In this document: positions 54,830-64,000 of the stretch, piece after piece | Position numbering within the stretch: the first letter of the stretch is position 1 | Layout of the letters: every line of letters begins with the position of its first letter | Origin: Orientallactaga sibirica | Lineage: Eukaryota; Chordata; Mammalia; Rodentia; Dipodidae | Length of the DNA stretch: 64,000 nt | Assembly (NCBI GenBank): GCA_036365145.1 | Contig: JAEOAD010000031.1 | Location: 5,924,001-5,988,000 of the forward strand | Direction: 5' to 3' | The notes under the pieces: model-generated | The model's input: the letters and a program-made list of their open reading frames with translations, nothing else | Databases searched by the model: none | Told to the model about the DNA's origin: nothing | Position numbers and translations under genes: made by a program

Positions 54830-56440
54830 ACTGACTTAGCATATATTTGACTACCAGCCCCTTTCTGGAGGATCTGGTCCCCTGCCGATGCTAGCTCTTA
54901 AAGGGTACTGATGGAATCCTGACTATCGCCAAAGCCTATTTCCATACTGATTGGGGTTCCCAGCCTCCCTTTCATCTCTAGGACAGGGTGGCTCTGGGTG
55001 CTTTCCTGGGGTGGCAGGAAATGTTCTTGTCCAAACTGGAATAACCTGATGGCCAGCCAGGCTTGATTTGCCAGCAGGTGTCCTGAACAACAGGTGGTAC
55101 CAGGAAGAGTAGCCAGGGACACACCACCTCGTCCCTGGCATTGAAGCCTGTGACAAGTGTCTGTGGGCTGCCGAGGGGGAAGGAGTGGCCCTAGATTTCA
55201 TTCATCTCTATCTTTCCCCTGAAGCACATATCCTGCATGTCCTCAGGAAAACCTTTCTTCACGCAGTACAGCTCTCCCAGATGTGGAGGTCACAGACTGG
55301 GGTTCATCCACAGGACCTGCACAAAGTAGATGCTCAACAAGGTCTCCACACGGACTCTCCAGACCCACCTCCCACAGTGCTGCATCGACCAATTTCTATC
55401 TAGTCATCGTCTGCCCTGGTCACCTGAGAGCAGCCCGCTCTGGTATCTGGCTTGGCCACTGCACCTGCCCTACTGTGACCCTCCCTTCCCTGACTCCGCC
55501 CTAGTCTTCTGTGGAGAGCAAGTGTCCCCTTCCCTGGATGCTCAAGCCCCAAGGGCCAGGCGTGGGCCCACCTTCAGCATAATGTAGCACCATCCCTGTG
55601 TACTGGTCTCCATCATCCTGTATCTGCATCCCTAATGACCAATTCCATTCATACTTCAACAAACACAGGTGAGGCTCTTCAAGGGGCCAAGCTCCTGCTA
55701 TGGAGGAAGGGGGAAGGACACGCATGCCTAGTGGTTTGTGTCGGCCCCCTGGTCACTCTTTCCCTCATGTCACCTGAGCTACAGCAGCTCAAGTTCCCCT
55801 CCTCTCTCCCCCACACTCACTCTCTTCCCAACAGCCAGGGCTTCCAGAACAGCCAGCATCTTCCAGATGAACAGACAGAGGTTGTTCTTTCTTCCTAGAC
55901 GGTGAGCAGCTCTTCCTAACCTCTTCTGCCACTTCCCTCCCCGCCTCAATTACCATGTTTCACTTAAATCCCTTGCCTCTCAGATCTCTGAGGCTCTCAC
56001 ATGTGCTCAGGTTCCCTTGGAGCCCAGTGGGTTGAAGTCCAGGCAGCACTGTTTCCTTTCCCCCTGTGTCTTCCACTGCCTCCTCAATCCCTGCCCTCTC
56101 CTTGGGCCCCTGTGGCAGGCTTCGTGTCTGCTTTCTTGTCCTGCACGTGCTCCCTCAGAAAAGCCATCCCTGTGGCCTCTGGGCTTACCTCTCTGCTGGT
56201 CACTAGAACCTCCACCCCAGGCCTGCAACTGTTCCTTCTACGTAATGACCCTCTACCAATGTTCACTCATGGTCAAAGCTCCCAACTTGCTTCTGTCTTT
56301 CAAGGACATGTACCACCCTAAGCTTCCTATATCTAAAACTCAGGTCACTTTAAAGAGACCCGAGATTAGGCAAAAGACAAAAACACAGTTCCTCCCTCAA
56401 GGTGCAAAACGAGTTGATAGCTACTATATTAAAGTCTCAT
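54830..56440. other. ZNF710 intron 1, unique 1.6-kb block
   Basis: SINE-free; several short open frames, none recognisable. Confidence 0.45.
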
Positions 56441-56445
56441 GGGAG

Positions 56446-56850
56446 GGCTGGAAAGATGGTTTAGTGGTTAAGGCGCTTGCCTGCCTTTGGTTTCCTAAGG
56501 ACCCAGGCTCGATTCCCCAGTACCCATGTAAGCCAGATGCACAAGGTGGCACATGTGTCTGGAGTTTGTTTGCAGTGGCTAGAGGTTCTTTTGTGCCCAT
56601 TCTCTCTCTCAAATAAGTAAGTAAATAAAAAATTAAAAATAGTCTCATATGGCTGGAGAGAGAGCTTAGTGGTTAAGGCACTTGCCTGTGAAGCCTAAGG
56701 AACCAGGTTCAATTCCCCAGAACCCACATAAGCCAGATGCACAAGGTCTGGAGTTTGTCTGCAGCGGCTAGAGGCCCTGGCATGCCTATTCTCTATCTTC
56801 CTCTTCTCTTTTTCAAATAAATAAAATATTTAAAAAAATAAAAAATGTAA
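56446..56850 (+). mobile_element. Two sense tSINEs
   Basis: 56446-56640 carries a short insertion in the head region (gcctttggtttcc); 56651-56850 is a separate copy. Confidence 0.87.
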
Positions 56851-56859
56851 GCTCATATG

Positions 56860-58920
56860 ATATATAAAGGGAAGTGTGAGTAACACTAGCTAGGGCGTCA
56901 AAGGGGATGGTGATGCCTGAGCAGGGCTTTGTAGGTTATAGGAGATCAGCAGGTAGCAAAACATTCGATGGGGAGGGAGCAGGGTACAAGCACAGAGCCT
57001 GAGAACTGCTCACTCAACATATTTCAAGGGCAATCAGGGCCCTCAGCCCATCATAAGACATGCCCCTAGGACTGTACAGCGTGGTGGCCCTGCCTACTGA
57101 CCCCTGCACACATGAGTGGAGTCACTGCTCAACAAATACAGTAAGTGAGCTAACCAGGTTTTTTGGCTTAAAGGAAAAGAAAGACACCCAAAAAAAAGAA
57201 CCCAAGGGTCTGTTTTGATAACTTAGCTAAACCGAAGTGAATGCTCTCTCTAGCTCCCAGGTGACATATTTAAAAATTCCCTCTGTCTAGTACATGGAAC
57301 ATTTGTGTCCCTGTCACAAAAGATGTGTCAACACAGCTTCCCAAGCCAGAGATAGAAGGTCCTTTATTGGAGGAGAGCCATCTAACTGGTCCATCTAAAT
57401 CCTGTTAGATGACAGTCCCCCTTTCCAGGACCCAGATTTGGCTCAACTGCAAATCACTCCCTGTAGGGGTGGGGGGAGGGGCACCATGCTTGACAATTGT
57501 CAAGCGCAAGAGAACTGGTCAGTCCCTGGGTAATGTTCTCCTAGCTCTACCAAGTCCCCTTGGTCCAGGAAGGCTGACACAGGCTCACAAAAGAGGGGCG
57601 CTCAGGGGATCCATATTCATCTCTGACCTTCAACCCAACATTAACCCAACTTGAGACAGAAAAAGAAATATCTCAGGGTCCTATCCGACTCCCCAGCTGA
57701 TGGATTCATGGTTCCTTATCTATGACAACAGGTGCCTCTTGCCCAGTGGGGAACCTTTCCAGAGACCATACCTTCTCAGGGCAAGGGGTATAGGACACTA
57801 GTGTCTGCATGCACGCTTAGAGCCATGGGGCGGGGGGACGACTCCCATTCTCCCTTCCTCAAATAAACCGACCTCTTACTCATCCCTTCCCTTGAAAACA
57901 GAAGTGTTGTTCAAAAGGGAAAAAAAGAGGCAAAAGAAAAGGAAAAAAAGGAACTGAATACAAGAAGAAGAAAGGGGAGGAAAAAAGAGGGTGAGAAAAG
58001 AGCGATCCCAAGGGAGGTGAGGAGAGCCATGAATGAAAGGCAAGAGTGAAGAGAAGGAGAGCAGAGACACAAAGAGTGGGGGGAGAGAAAGACAGAAGCT
58101 TTGAAAGAAAGAATGTTCCAGCATGAATAACAGCGTGCAGGGGAGAGAAGAGTGCTTGAAAAGGAGCAGCCCAATGCGGTGACCCCTTATTCACAGAAGG
58201 TGCCAATCACGGGGACAATGCAAACCCTTTCTTCTTTTCTCCTTCTCTCCTTTCTGGGGAGGGAGAGGCTGAGAACTGCAAGTTAATTTCTAAAAGTGCA
58301 AAAACACATTCAGTTCCACTGGAGAAACATCAAAGAGCTGCTGTAAAGGCTTCCCCTGAAACTCACAACACCCTGACAAGCACTCCCTTTCCAGGGCCAC
58401 CTCCGACCCAGCTGCCCTGTGGCTGCCTCCCATAGGGTCCTGGTGAACAGGACCCAAAGGTGTGAGTGAGGAGGCTGGACAGGTCTGGCTGATGGGGAGC
58501 TGGGTGTCTCCAAGTCCAGGTGCCATTCCAGGATGAAGGGAAATATACAAGAGGAGTGCCTGCTGGTGCAGCTGCTCTGGCTGGGGCGTGTGTGTGTGTG
58601 TGGGGGGGGGGGTGGTGCTGGGTGAATCCCTCCACCTGGGCCCTGTCTTCCAGTTCCTCTGCTGGAACAGTCCACAGTAACTATGGGGAATGACTGATGG
58701 GATCAGGCAACCACTTGAGGGCTGCTCAAGGAGCCCAGCTGCCTAGTCAGGCTGGCTCCTCAGTCCAGGAGTGTGAGAGGTTGGGTCACTGTCCCTTAGG
58801 AGAAGGGGACACCTGGGACATTAAGGCTTACTCTCACTTCAGATTTCTCACATCATCAGAACTCAGCACTTTCCTAAGTCAGCTATGACCCAGAGATGGC
58901 AAGAAACAGAGGTGCCACAT
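56860..58920. other. ZNF710 intron 1, unique 2-kb block
   Basis: SINE-free. It includes the polypurine segment at 57890-58130. No gene recognised. Confidence 0.45.
57890..58130 (+). repeat. Polypurine-rich segment
   Basis: About 240 bp dominated by A and G on the + strand, hence polypyrimidine in the ZNF710 pre-mRNA, with many GGAA cores. Confidence 0.7.
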
Positions 58921-58921
58921 T

Positions 58922-59165
58922 GGGTGAGGCTGAGGCAGGAGGATAGCTTGAGCTCAGAAGTTAGAGGTCAGCTTGGGCAACACAATCAGATCTCATCTTG
59001 GAAGAAAGGAAGGCAGACAGGTAAGAAGGAAGGCAGGAAGACAGGAAGGCAGGAAGACAGGAAGGAAGGAAGACAGGAAGGAAGGAAGGAAGGCAGGAAG
59101 AAAGGCAGGAAGACAGGAAGGCAGGAAGGAAGGAAGGAAGGCAGGAAGCGGGGAGGGAGGAAAGG
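58922..59165 (+). repeat. Old B1 fragment and (GGAA/GGCA)n microsatellite
   Basis: A 7SL-like fragment 58922-58997 followed by an impure GGAA/GGCA/AGAC tract 58998-59165. Confidence 0.85.
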
Positions 59166-59933
59166 AAACAGGTGCCCTGGGCTTGGACTGGGACTTCCTG
59201 TCCTCTTCTTCCAGCTGTGGGACAGTTACGCACTGGATAGTGTGTGGCTGGTTGCAAGCTCTAAGCAACACAAAGCTCGCAGGGAGCTCTCAATCTGGTG
59301 ACCAAATGGCTCCCAGACTGTCCCTCCGAGATGGCAGACCCCCAGTCCCCTTTGTTTTGTATTCTCTCTGGTTTTTTGTTTTCCAAAACCCGGGGAGTCA
59401 GGATGAAACCTGAGATGGGGTCACTTTACACAGAGACTGTTTTTCCTTCCAATCATCCAAAGGCTGGTTAGTGAGAAGTGCCTGGGAGCAGAGGCTTTGG
59501 GAGAAGACTGATTGGATTATTGATTGATTGATTGAGAGAGTCTCAGCCTTCCTCTGTATTGAGCACTCAGCTCGTGCTGAGCTCAGTGCTGTGGGCTGGG
59601 ATTATAAAATGACAAGGACCAATGGGGCCCAGAGATGCTAGAGGACAATCAATCTAGGGGGGTTGGAGGATGCGCAATGGATCAGGGAAAGAAATCCTGG
59701 CTTTGCCATTTTCACCAGGAAAGACTTAGCTGGATCGGGTCCCAAAAAAGCCCAAAACCAACAAGGAAGCTGGAGAAAGAGAAGAGGCTCAAGGGGTGCA
59801 AGCACTGGGCAGAAACGACTGATCCACAAACCCGAAACCATTCTTGCATTTGGATGTGATGTGTGAACGCCAGCAAATATTTAAGGAGCACCAATTACGT
59901 GCCAGCTGGCTCCCATATGTTCTTCAGGCAGTT

Positions 59934-60120
59934 AAAAAAAAAAAAAAAAAAAAAAAAAAACTAGCCAAGTATGGTGTCACACGCCTTTAATCAAACTTGG
60001 GAGGCAGAGGTAGGAGGATCGCTGCAAGTTTGAGGCTGCCCTGAGACTACAAAGTGAATTCTAGATCAGCCTGGGCTAGAGTGAGACCCTACCTCGAAAA
60101 ACCAAAACCAAACAAAACAC
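59934..60120 (+). mobile_element. B1 preceded by an A-run
   Basis: A-run 59934-59960, then sense B1 to 60120. Confidence 0.85.
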
Positions 60121-60232
60121 AGTGGTGTAGTGGAAGCAGCAACAACAAAAACCCCAGGCAGTGAAAATGTAGTGAGTAAAGGACTATGCTGGAACGAGAG
60201 CAAGAGACTGTATGAGCCCAACCAAGGGGCAG

Positions 60233-60236
60233 CGTG

Positions 60237-60275
<39 letters not shown>
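60233..60275. repeat. (TG)n microsatellite
   Basis: About 20 TG units with one interruption. Confidence 0.92.
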
Positions 60276-60277
<2 letters not shown>

Positions 60278-60365
60278 GGTGGGGAGAAGAGACAGGGTAG
60301 CTTTTGCAGAGGAAGTTAAACGGCATTATTTGAATATATTAAAGGGAACTAAATTTCCATTTGTA

Positions 60366-60470
60366 GGTTGGATATGATACCTATAATGCCAGCACTTGGA
60401 AGATGGAGACAGAGATCAAGAGGTCAAGGTCACCAGTTGAAGGCCACTTCAGGCTACAAACAAAACAAAA
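60366..60470 (+). mobile_element. Degenerate B1
   Basis: atacctataatgccagcact and a weak body with an ACAAAAC tail. Confidence 0.6.
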
Positions 60471-60670
60471 ATTCCATTTGTTTTGAAAAGGCTTGAAAGA
60501 ATTTCTCTGGCCAGATAGTCTAGAAAATAAAATAGAACTGATTGATGAACTGATAGATAAGATATCCAATAGCTGTTTTCCTGACCAGTTGGTGTATTGA
60601 GAGGAACCTGAAACAGGTAGAGAAAAGTCATCTGATTAGACCAGTAGAGATAGTAATTAACTCTTTTTAA

Positions 60671-60765
60671 ATATATATATGTAATATATATATTTTTTCT
60701 TTTAATAGTTTATTATTTATTTATCTGAGAGAGACAAAAAGAGAAAGAAAGAGGCAGATAGATAC

Positions 60766-60799
<34 letters not shown>

Positions 60800-61323
60800 G
60801 GCACACCAGAACCTCTAGCCACTGCAAACAAACTCCATACGCATGTGCCACCTTGTGCATCTGGCTTATGTGGGTCCTGGGGAATCGAACCTGGGTCTTT
60901 AAGAGTTGGCAAGCAAATGCCTTAACCACTAAGCTATCTTTCCAGCCTTGAATGATGATGATGATTTTTGTTTGTTTGTTTTTCGAGTTAGAGTCTTGCT
61001 GTAGCCCAGGCTGATCTAAAATTCACTATGTAGTCTCAGGCTGGCCTTGACCTCATAGCAATCCTCCTACCTCAGCCTCCCGAGTGCTGGGATTAAAGAT
61101 GTGCATCACAACGCCTGGCTAAAAAATATTTCTTTTTTAATATTTATTTGCAAGCAGAGATAGAGAAGAGACAGAGAATGGGTGAGTCCAGGGCCTCCAA
61201 CCACTGCAAATGGACTCCAGATGCATGTACTACTCTGTGCATCTGGCTTTTGTATGGATACTGGCGAATCAAATTCAGGTCATCAGGCTTTTTAGGCAAG
61301 CAACTTAACCACTGAGCCATCTC
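60671..61323 (-). mobile_element. tSINE, B1, tSINE
   Basis: TA tract 60671-60695, tSINE 60710-60947 with a (GA)n run, B1 60968-61121 and tSINE 61135-61323, all antisense. Confidence 0.86.
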
Positions 61324-61394
61324 AATCATAGCTCAGTGCTAACTCAGCAGTGGGAAGTATTTATACTCAGACTTAACTAAAATTATGATTATTA

Positions 61395-61780
61395 TTCATT
61401 TGGGGTGGGGAAGAGGTTTCAAGGTAGGGACTTGCTCTAGTCCAGGATGACCTGGAATTCACTATGTAGCTTCAGGCTGGCCTCAAACAGCAATCCTCCT
61501 ACTTCTGCTTCTTTAAGTGCTGGTATTAAAGGCACGCATGGTGATGCCCAGCTTAAAATTGTGATTTAATGGTGTTAGGAAGAAGAGATGGACAGACAAT
61601 TTCTTACCTACAAAATTATGAAGGCTTGAGCCAGGAGTGGTGGCACACGCCTTTAATCCCAACCCTTGGGAGGCAGAGGTAGGGGGACTGCTGTTAGTTC
61701 GAGGCCAGCCTGAAATTACATAGAAAATTCCAGGTCAGCCTGTGCTAGAGTGAGACCCTACTTTGAAAAATCAAAATAAT
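61395..61780. mobile_element. Antisense B1 and sense B1
   Basis: 61395-61552 antisense and 61628-61780 sense. They are clearly different copies, unlike the matched pair at 33407-33700. Confidence 0.82.
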
Positions 61781-61975
61781 AATAAGGCTTCACACAATCA
61801 AAGTTGGTGAATCAAGACACATTTGAAAACATAGAGGTGAATAAGAGACAGAAGCACTGAAACGCTAGAGTTGGAAAAGGGAGGCAGGGCAGAGCTTTTA
61901 TCATCTTGAGCCCATCAATGGCTGTTTGATGTAAACAGATACATATGCATTAATTTTATTAAAACAACAACAAAC

Positions 61976-62103
61976 AGGTGTGCTGTGCACACCTGTAATC
62001 CCAGCATTTGGGAGGTGCAGGCTGGAGAAATGATTTTAAGACCAGCATCCACTACGCTACACAGTGGGCCGGAAGCCAGCCTGAGGTACAGGAGACCCTG
62101 TCT

Positions 62104-62134
<31 letters not shown>
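61976..62134 (+). mobile_element. Degenerate B1 with a long A-tail
   Basis: acacctgtaatcccagcatt ... gagaccctgtctc then about 31 A residues. Confidence 0.75.
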
Positions 62135-62139
<5 letters not shown>

Positions 62140-63829
62140 GTAAAGGAGTCACTGTTGAGTCAAATGATCACTCTTAAGTCCGTGGAGCATCCACCAGAAG
62201 GGGCCTATAAACTTAGGAGACTAGGAATTTCTTTAAGAGAGGTTGGATTTCAGAGAACTCCTGCCCAAGGAACTACAATTAGAGAAGGCTAGGGGTAAGC
62301 CTGCAGTGTGGGCAAGTACCTTAACAAGACAAGAGCACTAGGGGTATCCACCGGAAAGGAAGATATTAGACCCAGAGGCCTCAGCACATTCAGGGGGACC
62401 AGATCTTCAGGAATACAAGACGGGAGTGTGCTGATAACAGAGGCCAGTGGTCACGTGTTTGTACTGGAGGTCTGGGTCTCTTCACAAGCCCAAATGAGCT
62501 TTCATGGATACTTGGCATCACAGCCATCGGGCCAAAAGAAATCTAGGTGCTCTAGCATTTATACACATATTCTCTCTCTCTTCCACGTATATAGATGTTT
62601 CCTTTTCAATACCCCAGGCACCCCCAAAGGAACAGAGAACTACAGAGTGTACCAAAAAGCTCAGGAAGCCCAAAGTTAAATGTCATGTGGGGCCTTCAAT
62701 GTCTGTGCCCCATGGCCATGGCTGGATTGCATTAGGTTTCATTCAGTATTCTCAGGCTCAGGTCTGGGGCAGGGCGAGGCCTTGATCTATTTCTGCCTGA
62801 TACTGGGCCCAGACTCAACGAAGACACCTGCCCAACCGGTCAGGCTTGCTGTGGATCCAGTGAAATAACTTTTATAGTTAGCTGGAACATTTAATAAATG
62901 TGTTATTGAAGCTGGGGGGACCACCCCATGACTCATACAGGGGTAAGAACAAAGGACAGGCCTCCAACAGTATATGTCTTCTGCCTTAGGACTTTCTTAG
63001 ACACAATGAAGCAATTTTCAGGGGAGAGTTTTGAAACTATAGAAACATAACTTGAACTTATTCAGACAAATCCTGAATCCATTCTATAAGACAGCTGGCT
63101 TGTGTGGATTCTTCAAAGTCAGTGTCACACCCCACACACACACACAAAGCCAGGGGACTGTTGTGAATTAAACAAAGCTAAAAAAACAAAACCAAATGTA
63201 ATGCATGAAGCTTGTTGGATCAGGACAAACCTTTCCTGAGACAGTTTTGGAGGATAACTGTGGAGGTTTGATGACATTACTGAAGAATGGTGCTTTTTAG
63301 GTGTAATGACTATAGAGTGGATACCTAAGGAAAAATCCTGTAATGTATCTGCTGAAATACTTTGAGGTAAAGCCTCATGTCCTCTGCAACTCCCTTTCAC
63401 AAGACTCAGCAGAACCATTGACAGAAATCAAGGGACAGCAGATGTAGTCGAACAGTAACAGCAGATGAAACGGAATGAAGGTGCTTCACTGCTCTGTCAA
63501 GTTTGTCAATTTCAAACTAAACACTTATGAGGAAACAACCTTGTGTGGGCCAGTGGTGGTTTGTTCTTAGAGACTGCTGGGCCCACCTTTAGCTTGTTCT
63601 CCAATCTGCCCAATGCAGAAAACCATGTTTGTGATGGATAGGCAGACATCAGTGTTCCCAATCTGCTAGAAGAATGAATGCAGGCCCTTGGAAAGGTGGA
63701 GATGGGAGAAGGGGGTCACTGAGTCAGGCAGCACCTCAAAGGCTACACTGAGGGTCTGGATGCCACCCTCAGGCATTAGGAAGCTGGAAGTTTTAAGCCA
63801 GAAAGTCACATCATCTTGTGCTCCCCCCC
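62135..63829. other. ZNF710 intron 1, unique 1.7-kb block
   Basis: SINE-free; no coding or RNA gene recognised. Confidence 0.45.
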
Positions 63830-63912
63830 CCTTTGTGATGCTCAGGAAAGTACCCAGGACCTTGTGCATGCTTAAGCGAGTGCTCTACCCCTGAGTTACC
63901 CTAGCTCCCCCA
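63830..63912 (-). mobile_element. ID-type SINE
   Basis: Antisense core: cctctgagttacc-like end, agtgctctacccctgagtta ... agctcccc. Confidence 0.72.
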
Positions 63913-63924
63913 GCAATGTTTTTT

Positions 63925-64000
63925 TTTAATTTTTATTATTATTTTTTACTAATTTTTGGAGAGAGAGATAGACAGAGAGGGAGAGGGAGACAGAGATGGG
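63925..64000 (-). mobile_element. Start of an antisense tSINE cut by the window edge
   Basis: Poly(T)/AT tail followed by gagagagatagacagagagg and gagatggg, like the long-subfamily copies at 3428 and 7098. Confidence 0.75.

Noticed and set aside
58885..59413. Long lysine/arginine/glycine-rich open frames on both strands
   Set aside because: They are translations of the GGAA/GGCA microsatellite; repeat periodicity keeps all frames open.
61395..61780. Antisense and sense B1 pair as another hairpin
   Set aside because: The copies differ at many positions and by internal deletions, so pairing would be far weaker than at 33407-33700.

Overview
The window is nuclear DNA of a rodent. It carries split genes with GT-AG introns and is packed with 7SL-derived B1-like SINEs, ID-type SINEs and a tRNA-derived B2-like SINE. 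The sequence of the B1 copies and of the tRNA-derived SINE (the DIP type described from jerboas) makes me favour a dipodoid such as Jaculus. That species call is recollection plus inference; rodent is far safer than jerboa.

Two protein-coding genes face each other tail to tail. IDH2 (mitochondrial NADP-dependent isocitrate dehydrogenase) runs on the + strand. Exons 2 to 11 lie at 8300-17047 and are complete, in frame and bounded by consensus splice sites. Exon 1, with the start codon and mitochondrial targeting peptide, lies left of base 1. ZNF710, an 11-finger C2H2 zinc-finger protein, runs on the - strand. Its whole coding sequence is present in four exons from 35250 down to 23257, encoding 665 residues. 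Its non-coding first exon(s) and promoter lie right of base 64000. The convergent IDH2/ZNF710 pair matches human 15q26.1. The putative poly(A) sites are about 3.6 kb apart.

Layout: 1-8299 IDH2 intron 1, very SINE-rich, with an ERVL-MaLR-type LTR element and LINE-1 scraps. 8300-17338 IDH2 exons, introns and 3' UTR. 17340-20994 intergenic, mostly stacked SINEs. 20995-23256 ZNF710 3' UTR. 23257-35278 ZNF710 coding exons and introns. 35279-64000 first intron of ZNF710, about 28.7 kb, alternating SINE clusters with SINE-free blocks of 0.5-2.2 kb that could hold regulatory DNA.

I found no new protein system. The most interesting items are structural: a 130-bp, 129/130-identical inverted repeat of B1 sequence 90 bp from a ZNF710 5' splice site; a tandem array of hybrid B1 units whose chimeric structure shows how it formed; three SINEs stacked at one target site inside an older B1; a rearranged SINE head; a four-codon upstream ORF just before the ZNF710 start; and a run of unusual residues at the start of IDH2 exon 5.

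Abbreviations: B1 = 7SL-derived SINE; tSINE = tRNA-derived B2/DIP-like SINE. SINE boundaries were read by eye and are good to about 5-10 bases.
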